Below are positions 33,532-41,662 of a stretch of 42,411 bases of DNA, one piece after another (within the stretch, counting starts at the first letter, position 1; each line of letters starts with the position of its first letter). Location: NCBI GenBank assembly GCA_017525245.1, contig JAFXTE010000050.1, positions 1-42,411 of the forward strand, in the 5' to 3' direction. The position numbers were made by a program, and so were the translations under genes. The notes under the pieces were generated by a model that was not told the origin of the DNA, did not search any database, and was given only the letters and a program-made list of their open reading frames with translations. The stretch is from Bacteroidales bacterium (GTDB taxonomy: Bacteria > Bacteroidota > Bacteroidia > Bacteroidales > WCHB1-69).

Positions 33532-33764
33532 AGTTGCGTTTCTATCAAGAAAAATAGTTCACAATGAAATTTGTACTTTTCCTTTATTTTGTTGATGTTC
33601 AGAAAGCTATCACGGGCGCAAAATAAACAAATATTCTCCAAACGCACCAGATAGCGTCAACGAGTTCCATTTCAGAGACTGGAACGACAATGGAATACCA
33701 GCACCTGTGTTCCTATCAATATCTGATCCGCTGGCGGTCAGATGTTTACGAACCTTGTCATGTA
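33532..33764. other. gap with hairpin and immunity-gene scrap
   Basis: No gene is seen here. At 33721-33743 an inverted repeat (ATCTGATCCGC, TG, GCGGTCAGAT, one bulged base) follows the lipoprotein gene and may end or stabilise its transcript. At 33637-33660 the words CTCCAAACGCACCAGATA and GCGT match the end of the membrane-protein genes (39470 region), so a shred of such a gene lies here. Confidence 0.5.
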
Positions 33765-34274
33765 CTAAGGACAACACCAATACCACCCTTCAGAATCAAA
33801 AACCCAACGGCTATTTTTGTCGAAATTTCCATCAGAGCATTCCACCTCTGTTAGCATCATACTTTTCAAATCAAGAATATGGCACGATTCCCTGTCTATC
33901 CAAACGTTCCCCAACCACGAACAGCGTCTAGTGAGCAAAGCCACTTTCTGCTTGTCAGGTGAAATAATATGACAGCCCTCAAATTCAAGATCAGAATTAA
34001 GGGGAAAAGTGTCTTTTCCAACAATGTATATTGGTTTCCCGTACAAAGTGTCGCTACGTTTCTCTTCCCCGACATTTACCCGTATCAATTCGGTAAACTC
34101 GATCTTTCGGAGTTCGTCAATAGGAACATAATAAGCAACTGTGTCGAATGACCAAACATATTCTTGTTCCGTATGCGCAAGAGGGGAAGCAACACTTGAT
34201 TTCACTTTGTCTGAATGGGTGTTGCATGAGCAAAAAAAGGTTAGTAATAAAAGTAAAAAAAAGGGAATAATCAT
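33765..34274 (-). CDS. putative immunity lipoprotein for the muramidase-like effector
   Basis: A 169-residue lipoprotein with the signal MIIPFFLLLLLTFFCSC (Cys17) and a beta-rich mature domain containing six further cysteines or tryptophan-rich turns (LTRRCSWLGNVWIDRESC, RWVFDSEGWYWCCP). Its ATG overlaps the TGA of the effector gene before it (ATGA), a tight coupling typical of effector/immunity pairs. A 29-codon stump of a homologue lies at 26488-26577, so the type occurs at least twice in this island. Function as immunity protein is inferred from position, export and the predicted cell-wall target of its partner. Confidence 0.7.
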   Translation of the reverse strand: MIIPFFLLLLLTFFCSCNTHSDKVKSSVASPLAHTEQEYVWSFDTVAYYVPIDELRKIEFTELIRVNVGEEKRSDTLYGKPIYIVGKDTFPLNSDLEFEGCHIISPDKQKVALLTRRCSWLGNVWIDRESCHILDLKSMMLTEVECSDGNFDKNSRWVFDSEGWYWCCP

Positions 34275-35599
34275 AATTTCGCTTTTAGATGATTATATCT
34301 TTTTATAGCATCGGTCATAGGATGTTTTACATTACGTAATTTCTCTCCTCGCAATGGTCCATAAATAGTTACAAGTGCAGATTCGTAATCAGAGTGTTTG
34401 TCTCCCCATTCAGCTGGATTTTTAGGAATAGCAGGATCAGACGTAAAGAGCCTGTTGAGTGCTTCTGAAAAATACAACTTAACATGACCAGGTCTGTTCA
34501 CATCATGGTCTAATACGACAGCCTTGCCTAGTAAAGAACAAACGTAGTCAGAAATGGGGTGATTATAGTCTAAAGGAATTTTGGCAAGACAAGAATGAAG
34601 TCTTCCAATAAAGTCTATAATCTGTTTTTCTATAAAATCAGGATCTTTCAATAATGAGATGATAGGGTATAAGGGGGGACAATCCACTGATTTCCCGACA
34701 TTATCTTTATTAAATCCATTTCGAATAACAGATTTTAAATCTTCCCCTGTAACACCATTATAAAACATCTGGATGTTATTGTCATCATCTTCACAGACTG
34801 TCCAATTGCAATTGTTTAGTAATGCTTCATATTTTTCCGAATGGTTCTGTTTAAACTCCCAAACTTGCAAAGGAAATTCTCCCATTCCGTCTGATTTTAT
34901 CGTTTTTTGCATGACACCTGCACTTAATACCTCACTGTCGTATGATTGAACAGAATCAAAATTACCTTCATTATCAGACATCGCTAAAATGATTAACTTT
35001 TCATCTTCCGTTAACACCTTGTTTGAAATTAAAGTGTTATAATTTTGATAGGAATTCATAGGTAAATTCCCATAGAAAACAGGACCGTATTTTTCATTAC
35101 GAGAATGGCATCTGACTAATCCCGCATACTGAGCTCCACAATTATAGTTTTGGAGTGACTCCTCTTGATCAGACTTTTTCTGCTCCAATTTGTTAGAGGT
35201 AGAAACATTACTCCTGCTACCACACTTGATTCTGAACTCACCTGTTGTGGCGGAAAGCCCGTCACAGGAAACCGTTGCCTTAAATTCAAACTCGCCCTCA
35301 AAAATGGACTTTGAGAGATTCATTTCATTAACCCTGACCCGAAATCTTTTGGTTCCGTTCTTGTTTATATTAATGGTTTGAGAAACAATAGCATCGTCTT
35401 TGAAGACTTCACTTTCGACCACCACAAGAGCGGCTTTTTCAGATGACAAATTCCGAGCCGTGATGTCAAAATACAGATATGTGTATTTGTCATCTTTCTG
35501 ACAAAACACATATCTGATTTTCAAATCTTTATTGTCGAAGCTCGGATGAAAAATGCTCTCCTCCCCGAAGGGGCTGCTTTTCCAATAGTCAGTGTCCAT
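34271..35599 (-). CDS. tagged effector with muramidase-like domain
   Basis: A 442-residue protein that starts with the tag DYWKSSPFGEESIFHPS at residues 4-20. Residues 25-125 are a beta-sandwich-like segment (RYVFCQKDD to GEFRIKC). After a Ser/Gln-rich linker the C-terminal 270 residues contain LAMSDNEGNFDSVQSYDSE and VLSAGVMQKT, with Glu211 and Asp215/Asp221 as possible catalytic acids. This E-G-N-F-D-S-x-x-S-Y-D pattern followed by a G-x-x-Q turn resembles lysozyme-like and lytic-transglycosylase-like enzymes. I infer peptidoglycan cleavage, but no exact family was identified. It begins 12 bp after the 840-residue gene and overlaps a lipoprotein gene at its end. Confidence 0.7.
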   Translation of the reverse strand: MDTDYWKSSPFGEESIFHPSFDNKDLKIRYVFCQKDDKYTYLYFDITARNLSSEKAALVVVESEVFKDDAIVSQTININKNGTKRFRVRVNEMNLSKSIFEGEFEFKATVSCDGLSATTGEFRIKCGSRSNVSTSNKLEQKKSDQEESLQNYNCGAQYAGLVRCHSRNEKYGPVFYGNLPMNSYQNYNTLISNKVLTEDEKLIILAMSDNEGNFDSVQSYDSEVLSAGVMQKTIKSDGMGEFPLQVWEFKQNHSEKYEALLNNCNWTVCEDDDNNIQMFYNGVTGEDLKSVIRNGFNKDNVGKSVDCPPLYPIISLLKDPDFIEKQIIDFIGRLHSCLAKIPLDYNHPISDYVCSLLGKAVVLDHDVNRPGHVKLYFSEALNRLFTSDPAIPKNPAEWGDKHSDYESALVTIYGPLRGEKLRNVKHPMTDAIKRYNHLKAKL

Positions 35600-35603
35600 A
35601 GCC
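35539..35603. repeat. tag-coding repeat, copy 3
   Basis: A 65-bp segment, the same as 31202-31266, encoding the N-terminal tag of the muramidase-like effector. Beyond it (below 35539) the two genes share nothing. Confidence 0.9.
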
Positions 35604-35611
35604 GAACAACG

Positions 35612-38134
35612 TTATTCCTGTTTCTCAGCATTGTCCAAACCTTCCAACACGCGGTTGTCCGAGCCGAAAGGGCTTTCCCCCAAGGCGCATGAGCAGGGAA
35701 GCCCTGTCTCATCTTCGAGATAGGTGGACTTGGCCTGTATGATGGTAAGGGTGGACGGGACACGGGTCTCCCAAGTGTCTTCAACGGTCACTTCATCCTG
35801 GCCTTGCAATTCATAAACCAACGAAAGGTTCTGATCTTCCTCCGTCTCCGGAACGATGTCCCCTTCCGTATAAATCTCCCCGGTCTGTAAGAACCATAGG
35901 ACAGCCTTTTCAAACTGTGGGCGCACGGGAACGAGCACTTTGGCCATGCCGCTTTGCAGGAACGCCTCAAATATCGGATCGTCACAATTGGTTTGCATCA
36001 GCTCGTACCACGCACATTTGTGGTTGTAGTAGTACGGGTAGAACGTGTAACTGAGAATCTCCCACTGGAATGCCGTCTCAAAAAATTTCACATATTCGGC
36101 ATACCGTGCCAGTTCAGCATTCTGTACAATTTCAGGAATGTGTACCGTCTCGGTCTCCCCTTCGCAATTCTCACACTCATACTTCCGGCAGTTGTGGAAG
36201 CATTTCCCCATTTCGTAACTGTATGGTCGGCCCAGCATCTCTATGCAGGAACGTTTCAGCTCACGCTCCTCAATCAGCCGGTTGGCGGCCTCGCTACCGT
36301 ATGACGCACTGTCGGCCTGGTTTTGTTCCGCAGCGGCCTCCACTTGTTGTAACTTCAACGCTTCAGAATATTCGTCATATTTTTTCTGATAAGCGCTTTC
36401 CAAAGCCAAATAGGTCTCTTCCTGCCATTCGGCAAAAAGCGCAGGGTCAGAGACACAGGTGACCTTTACAGACGCGCTGAAATTGTTTGCACGCCTATAT
36501 CTTGCGACTACGGAGATTGAACCCGCAATGTTGGGATTCAACTCTATCGTTTTGTCAAACGTCTTTGTGCCACGATTATCGAAATCGCCGATATGGATTA
36601 TGTGGCCGCTGAACATGAACTCCAGATAGGCTGTCCCTGTTGGGGTATGGTAGTTAAATGATCCTGAACAGTTTAAATGATTTGCGACAAGTCCGTCAGG
36701 AATGAAGATGCTTTCCAATGTTTGACTTTGGGAACTACTGGTGTTCTGTACGGTTGTTGCGGGAATTTCCAACGTAACATATTGTGTGTCTTGTTCATAC
36801 ATCTGAATGTTCGCTCCGTAGGCGGCAGCGGCTTTACTGGCATTTTGAGAGGTGATGTCGAGAGCTTTTGTTATTCCAAAATCTTCCAGCGTTTGGGGCG
36901 GGGTCAGTAGGGATATTTGATCGGCCTGACTTTTCGTTTTCCATTTCAGCGACTTTTTGTACAGCTTTGCCGGATGGGGGACCTCCACCTCCAGCACAAG
37001 GCGTTTGCCATAGTTCACCAGTTCGTTTTTGTAAATCTTGTCCACCCAACGGTAAACTCCTGTGACATGCTCTTTTCCGAGCCTGTTGTCAAACCCGTGC
37101 TTGTCAATCTCCTCAAATTCCTTGATGATTTTGTACGTTCTCTTTTCAGCGGTTTTCTGTTCTATGCGCTCAATGGCACGCTCCGTGACCTCTTTGGCAT
37201 AGTTTTTCGCCTCTGTGTTTGACAAAGAGGAAGAGTTGGAGCTGTTGTATCCCGTGCTGACATTGGAAGATATACTCCCGAAGATCTTCGAATCCTTGGA
37301 AACGGTGACGGATCCGCTGACATCGAAAGCCTTGTCCTTTTGAAGGATTTTCGCTATTTCGGAGCTTACCTCATTCCGTTCCGCTGTGGTGGTGTCGTTG
37401 GTGTTCTCAATGGTTGATTCCGACGAAAGCTCCGTGGTCTGCTCCGTCCGCAACGTGTTTCTGGAACTCTTTTCCTTGAATTCGCGTGCCATCACATTTT
37501 CTATGTGGGACACTTCGCCGGGAACATAGCAGCACAGGGTCTGTTCTACCCTGCGGAAATCTTGTATGCCGAGATTATACACTCCGTACAGGCCTTCTCC
37601 CTCAAGCCCGTGCTGCCACGTTGCCACAAAAACGGCCACTCTTTCGGGGATTACCACCGTCAAATTGGAAACATTTTCCGGTGTCATTTTCTTGGACAGG
37701 AAGTGTTGGGCAATAATCATCTGAACGCATGCCTGTCGGGCGGCCATGGATTTCCTTGTGGCGATTTGTTTCAGCAATTCTTCCCAAAGTGCAAAATATA
37801 AGTCGTCATCCAATGGTTGGGGATAGTTGTCCTCCCATTTTGGCCTGGAACTGTCGTTTTTGCGCTGTTGCATCAATCTGCAAGAAAACTCGTAAAATTC
37901 AGGGTACAGCGATCGGAGTTCTTTATAACTGGCAATTGGTTCCAACTGTTTCATGAAAATTTCATAGTCGGTGTCCCCGTCCCCATCCCTCTTCATCGGG
38001 CATTGGTTGAAGACGCTTTTCTCCATGTTCGGATGCCGGGCAAACAAAAGGTTCTTTTCTATCTCGCCTATCCTGTCCGGGGAGCGAAACGTTTTGAAAC
38101 TGAACAGATTTTCTTTGATTTGACTGTTTTTCAT
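35612..38134 (-). CDS. 840-residue protein of unknown function with second tag
   Basis: A soluble protein without signal peptide. Residues 9-30 carry the second tag (NLFSFKTFRSPDR and so on). Residues 155-225 include VAVFVATWQHGLEGEGLYG and the block PGEVSHIENVMAREFKEKS. Residues 226-330 are Ser/Thr/Glu-rich and coiled-coil-like. Then come KRLVLEVEVPHPAKLY, a beta-sandwich (residues 470-560), a long helix (571-630), a four-cysteine segment CFHNCRKYECENC (645-657) that could bind zinc, and FLQSGMAKVLVPVRPQFEKAV (725-745). I recall the last motif from a widespread family of large uncharacterised proteins, but cannot name it. It is possibly a carrier or adaptor for the tagged effectors rather than a toxin. 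No immunity gene is paired with it. Confidence 0.6.
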   Translation of the reverse strand: MKNSQIKENLFSFKTFRSPDRIGEIEKNLLFARHPNMEKSVFNQCPMKRDGDGDTDYEIFMKQLEPIASYKELRSLYPEFYEFSCRLMQQRKNDSSRPKWEDNYPQPLDDDLYFALWEELLKQIATRKSMAARQACVQMIIAQHFLSKKMTPENVSNLTVVIPERVAVFVATWQHGLEGEGLYGVYNLGIQDFRRVEQTLCCYVPGEVSHIENVMAREFKEKSSRNTLRTEQTTELSSESTIENTNDTTTAERNEVSSEIAKILQKDKAFDVSGSVTVSKDSKIFGSISSNVSTGYNSSNSSSLSNTEAKNYAKEVTERAIERIEQKTAEKRTYKIIKEFEEIDKHGFDNRLGKEHVTGVYRWVDKIYKNELVNYGKRLVLEVEVPHPAKLYKKSLKWKTKSQADQISLLTPPQTLEDFGITKALDITSQNASKAAAAYGANIQMYEQDTQYVTLEIPATTVQNTSSSQSQTLESIFIPDGLVANHLNCSGSFNYHTPTGTAYLEFMFSGHIIHIGDFDNRGTKTFDKTIELNPNIAGSISVVARYRRANNFSASVKVTCVSDPALFAEWQEETYLALESAYQKKYDEYSEALKLQQVEAAAEQNQADSASYGSEAANRLIEERELKRSCIEMLGRPYSYEMGKCFHNCRKYECENCEGETETVHIPEIVQNAELARYAEYVKFFETAFQWEILSYTFYPYYYNHKCAWYELMQTNCDDPIFEAFLQSGMAKVLVPVRPQFEKAVLWFLQTGEIYTEGDIVPETEEDQNLSLVYELQGQDEVTVEDTWETRVPSTLTIIQAKSTYLEDETGLPCSCALGESPFGSDNRVLEGLDNAEKQE

Positions 38135-38274
38135 AATGTGTGGATTTTGTGAAAAAAATGCAGGATAACGTGTTGTTTCGGGTTTTATTGTATGTTGTTG
38201 TTAATTCATAGTTTATTGCAATTGGTTTGAGTTTTCCGATTCCTGCTCCGCCTGTCTGTCCTGTCCTTTTTCCG
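38135..38274. other. leader with decayed immunity-gene tail
   Basis: On the minus strand 38213-38284 encodes, in the frame next to the 367-residue gene, GQDRQAEQESENSNQLQ and a stop. The tail resembles the ends of the paralogues (EKSNQLQ and ENQSPLQ). The following ATGAAT lacks the usual continuation, so a further cassette has been lost here. The rest is the leader of the 840-residue gene. Confidence 0.6.
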
Positions 38275-39378
38275 CTAATTGAACTTTTTTTTCTTATAAA
38301 ACCACAAACCGACTATTAAAACAGATGTGATGCCAAACATAGCGCCAAACATTGTGTTAATGCGGACTAAATTAATACTTTCCTGATGAGTTAATATCCC
38401 CATTGCCTCATAACAAGAATGGACAACATAGTCAAAACCAAGGCGAATATGATTATTCTGGATATGGTTGATGGTTTCAAAACAAATGGGTATAGCAGCA
38501 AACGCGGAAAAAGCGGAACAGATTTTTGAAAGCAGACTTTTTGAATTGGCAATAATGGATATGCCCCAAAGCAGAAAATAGAGAACAGCAAAATAAAGGG
38601 CAAGAGTATGTGTTTCGATATATTTCGGTGCTTGGTCTATTAAACTATCATAGTGTCTGCTAATATAAAGATCGTTGGCCGTAATACCTGTCAATATCGC
38701 GGAAAAGAAAACCACATACAGCACATAATACACATTAAGAATCGCATCATAATAGGATGTGGAGCGTTTATTACAAATAGTTGTGCCTTTTTGACATCCT
38801 TTTGCTGAAAGATTTTTTCTCTCGTACAAAATCCTGAAAAAGACGTATGCCATAGTGGCACAGAAAAAAAACAAGGGGGAGACTATTATTTCGTATTCAC
38901 TGAAGTACATGAAAGTCCAAGCAAACAGCAAAGATACGAGAATGTTGATTGTCAATAGGACAAATACCCTCATAGATATTTTTTCACACCCGTCGTGCTG
39001 GTTTTGAAAATGCCACACAAAGATATTACAGGCAGGGATAAGAAAACAGGCTAAAGAAAAGACAACCGACTTCAAAAAACCTCCGAAAAGCTCTTGATGA
39101 ACATACAGACAAAACAAAGTGATCAACAACGAGATGCAAAAAGGAAACAGAAACCACTTTTTGTAAATAAGGAGAATTAAACAAACAAAAAAGATGATAG
39201 CAAAAACAGACATTATAATTACATTGCCGTAAGTCAATTCTCCATATTCTAATAAGCACCAAAGAGATAATCCGACGGTAACAATAGCAAACAAGAGGGT
39301 CTGTGCCACAACATCCTGAAAATATCCAAAGAATTTTGTGTCACTAAAAGATTTGTATAGTTTTTTTAATGAATTCAT
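38275..39378 (-). CDS. polytopic membrane protein, orphan immunity candidate
   Basis: A 367-residue membrane protein with about ten helices, in two halves of similar build: one from DVVAQTLLFAIVTVGLSLW to YVFFRILY, a second from AILNVYYVLYVVFFSAIL to FGITSVLIVGLWF. It starts MNSLKKLYKSFSD like its neighbours. The stop comes directly after an A8 run (38285-38292); with nine A residues the frame would continue into a tail like that of its paralogues. No complete partner gene precedes it, only a 15-codon relic of a DUF6402-like 3' end. Immunity function is inferred. Confidence 0.6.
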   Translation of the reverse strand: MNSLKKLYKSFSDTKFFGYFQDVVAQTLLFAIVTVGLSLWCLLEYGELTYGNVIIMSVFAIIFFVCLILLIYKKWFLFPFCISLLITLFCLYVHQELFGGFLKSVVFSLACFLIPACNIFVWHFQNQHDGCEKISMRVFVLLTINILVSLLFAWTFMYFSEYEIIVSPLFFFCATMAYVFFRILYERKNLSAKGCQKGTTICNKRSTSYYDAILNVYYVLYVVFFSAILTGITANDLYISRHYDSLIDQAPKYIETHTLALYFAVLYFLLWGISIIANSKSLLSKICSAFSAFAAIPICFETINHIQNNHIRLGFDYVVHSCYEAMGILTHQESINLVRINTMFGAMFGITSVLIVGLWFYKKKKFN

Positions 39379-39388
39379 CGTCTATTGC
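39344..39388 (-). pseudogene. 15-codon DUF6402-like 3' relic
   Basis: In the frame next to the 367-residue gene start, the DNA reads AIDDEFIKKTIQIF and stop. This is the ending of the DUF6402-like proteins (TIDDEFVKKSIIIL). The ATG of the membrane gene lies inside it. Confidence 0.65.
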
Positions 39389-39454
39389 AATTGGTTCGAT
39401 TTTTCTATTTTCCCCGTCAACTCCTTGTAGTTTCTTTCGCTATCCCGCTTCATT

Positions 39455-40012
39455 TCACGCCTTTTTCTCCAAACGCACCAGATAACGTACATAGCAGTGG
39501 TGACGCACATGGGAGCAAACACAACTAATCCATACATGCCAAAACCCATACACCAATACAACCCACAGAAAAAAACTCACGAACAACATTATAATTGCTT
39601 TTGCATCATAATACTTGTTGCGGAAAATCAAATGCCATATTATCGTATTAGCGACCAAATGAAGCACGGCAAAAAGACAAAATGCAACAACAGCATCGAA
39701 AACGAAGTCTTCGTTCACAAGATAAATCAAATAAAATAAAAACAGCAAAAAACTCATAAAAACAATCGAATTGCTAATAAAGCCTTTGTTCTTCAATATA
39801 GATAATCCCAAAGCACAGCATAGAAGAGCCAAGAGACAGCACAAGAAAAGAGGCAATAAAATCATCGTAACATACCCCCTTAAAGCTCTCTCAATTATGG
39901 ACTCCAAGAGCAGTAAAAACAACATAAATAGCAGCTGTAGTGTTAAATCATAAATGAATATAGGAATTTTAATATTCTCCAAGAATGAGAATGCTCTTTT
40001 TAACAAATTCAC
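39455..40012 (-). CDS. membrane protein, frameshifted paralogue of 31455-32093
   Basis: A 185-residue product from a GTG start. It is nearly the same as the 212-residue membrane protein up to YYDAKAIIMLFVSFF, then shifts into another frame (LWVVLVYGFWHVW) because of an A7 run at 39569-39575 where the other copy has A6. The old frame stays open behind it and ends EKSNQLQ with a TAG at 39382, so the damage is recent, a switch, or an artefact. Helices 1-4 are intact; the last pair is replaced. It follows a relic of a DUF6402-like 3' end and is an orphan immunity candidate. Confidence 0.6.
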   Translation of the reverse strand: MNLLKRAFSFLENIKIPIFIYDLTLQLLFMLFLLLLESIIERALRGYVTMILLPLFLCCLLALLCCALGLSILKNKGFISNSIVFMSFLLFLFYLIYLVNEDFVFDAVVAFCLFAVLHLVANTIIWHLIFRNKYYDAKAIIMLFVSFFLWVVLVYGFWHVWISCVCSHVRHHCYVRYLVRLEKKA

Positions 40013-40065
40013 TGTCTATAATTTTTGTATTTGAAAACGTGACGTTATATTGTTTGTTCTTACAA
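39969..40065 (-). pseudogene. 32-codon DUF6402-like 3' relic
   Basis: A start-less frame reads NDCKNKQYNVTFSNTKIID and SEFVKKSILILGEY before a stop. It lines up with the last 32 residues of the DUF6402-like protein at 32050 (NNCCNDFYIFSNIKTIDDEF onward). The GTG of the membrane gene lies within it, giving the same 44-bp overlap as in the complete pair. Confidence 0.75.
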
Positions 40066-40069
40066 TCAT

Positions 40070-40679
40070 TTATATCCGACTTTTTCGTTTTTTGAAAGCA
40101 ACAAACACTTTCCAAAGGCACCAAAAGATGGTGGGCAGCCAAATGCTTATGGCTGCTTCTATATTTATCAAACCTCCGAAACAAGCCATCAACATCCCAA
40201 CTGCCATACCTGTCCAAAGTCCCGTTGTCAACACTATCGCTATTTTGGCTATAAGATTATATGGAAAGCATATACGAAGGAAGACATGCCATAAAATGAT
40301 GTTAACGACGGCGACGGTTGCATACCCCAATATGATGATGTAGGCACTGATGTAGCACCAGAGTGAAAAAATGAATGTAATTATGATGGACATCAGAAAC
40401 AGCGAGTTTTTATTTCTTGTTGCAGACAACACCATCAGTACCACTAATGCGGTATTAAAGAGTAAAAAAAAGGACAGGTTCAACAAATTCGATAGGAGAT
40501 GCCTTATAATTGCTGCTGTTTGAATTATCTGAAATGAAAGAATGGTAATAAATATCATTTATTTCCAATAAGTCACAGGTGATAAAGAAAAACTGAACCA
40601 GAAGAAAGAAATCATAAACAGATTCGTGAATGGCAATTGTCCTAAAAGATTCGTATAGTTTTTTTAATGAATTCATCAT
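40070..40679 (-). pseudogene. membrane protein gene broken by a frameshift
   Basis: The front part starts MNSLKKLYESFRTIAIHESV with a first helix (FFLLVQFFFITCDLLEI). Near 40555-40565 the membrane-protein frame moves to the neighbouring frame, which carries on with IFITILSFQIIQTAAI, LLFNTALVVLMVLSATRN, IIITFIFSLWCYISAYI, IILWHVFLRICFPYN and a basic end KKRKSRI. Joined, these give a member of the membrane family with about six helices. The second part could restart at the ATG at 40558. Probably an inactive orphan immunity gene. Confidence 0.6.
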
Positions 40680-40701
40680 TGATGGTTTTTGTGTTAGAAA
40701 A
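40642..40701 (-). pseudogene. 20-codon DUF6402-like 3' relic
   Basis: The frame reads FSNTKTINDEFIKKTIRIF and TAG. It overlaps the last codons of the 323-residue membrane gene upstream and the first of the broken membrane gene. It matches FSNIKTIDDEFVKKSIIIL of the complete protein. Confidence 0.7.
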
Positions 40702-41662
40702 GAAGAACTGCCTTGAAAAACATATACGCGAATATCGGTATCCCGGCTATCACTGAAACCACCATACCTGTTTTAGCACCTTTCCCCTGGTTGTTGACCA
40801 AAATAGCTATTGCCCAAACCATACAAAATAAAAGCACGCTAACGGAAACAGGGACATAACCTTTCATAGAGGGCATCTTTTCCATATCTGGCATAGCGAG
40901 GTGATAACCTATTCTTTTGGTTGTATCATTGAAAACTCCGATAACCAAAAAGGAATAAAAGATAATAAACAACACAAAACATTGTTGTGGTAATGTGAAA
41001 TATCTGATTTCGTTTTTCCAATTCAGAATAATTGTTTCATATTTTTGTTTGAACAGACTTCCCTTTCTCGCAGATTCCTTGTCCTCTCCTTGACAAACTT
41101 TCCCGTCCCCAATTTGTGCGGATGAGATTTTCCATACTATATACAATAGCGTGCAACATTCAAATGCAAGCAAAAAAAACAAATTCCACGCCTCTAAAAA
41201 CCAATAAAAACAAGAAACGATAGGGAACAAAAGGAAACCGATTCCCAGTAATATAATCACTCTGAAAAGCGTGTTTTCCTGATTCCCATTCCCTCTATGG
41301 AAATGCCAAAAGAAACTGTTACAAAAAACTATGAAAATGCCCAAAAAAAACATTATTAAAGATTCCGTGTCCCAATCCCCTCGTAGCATCACTATAACAA
41401 CCATAATAAAAATCCACAGCGAAAAAAGAATCGATAGTATAGTGCAAATAACTAATAATTTTTCTTTTTTGCGTAAGAATGAATAAAGATGAACTACTAA
41501 TAACAGACCTATTGGAAAACAAATGTAATTGCCTCCTGACATACCGCCAAAAAACACTGTGATTGCTGAAAAAACATAAATTTGAACAAACAGTTCTTGA
41601 ATCAACCAAGGTTTCTCTATGTTTTTATAAAATAAGAATACTTTTTTTAATGAATTCATCAT
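40694..41662 (-). CDS. polytopic membrane protein, putative immunity to the partial DUF6402-like copy
   Basis: A 322-residue membrane protein with about nine helices (IYVFSAITVFFGGMSG, ICFPIGLLLVVHLYSFL, LFSLWIFIMVVIVML, LIMFFLGIFIVFCNSFFWHF, VIILLGIGFLLFPIVSCFYW and others) and a charged middle loop (CQGEDKESARKGSLFKQK). It starts MMNSLKKVFLFYKNIEKPW; a TTG at 41665 would add one residue. Its first bases overlap the end of the DUF6402-like gene at the window edge by about 38 bp. Different in sequence from the 212-residue protein that follows the other DUF6402-like copy, as expected if immunity changes along with the partner's C-terminus. Confidence 0.7.
   Translation of the reverse strand: MMNSLKKVFLFYKNIEKPWLIQELFVQIYVFSAITVFFGGMSGGNYICFPIGLLLVVHLYSFLRKKEKLLVICTILSILFSLWIFIMVVIVMLRGDWDTESLIMFFLGIFIVFCNSFFWHFHRGNGNQENTLFRVIILLGIGFLLFPIVSCFYWFLEAWNLFFLLAFECCTLLYIVWKISSAQIGDGKVCQGEDKESARKGSLFKQKYETIILNWKNEIRYFTLPQQCFVLFIIFYSFLVIGVFNDTTKRIGYHLAMPDMEKMPSMKGYVPVSVSVLLFCMVWAIAILVNNQGKGAKTGMVVSVIAGIPIFAYMFFKAVLLF

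Noticed and set aside
40070-40558. The second part of the broken membrane gene as an independent 162-residue protein.
   Set aside because: It lacks the conserved MN(S/L)LKK start, and its helices complete the pattern begun by the frame at 40679; a restart remains possible but is less likely.
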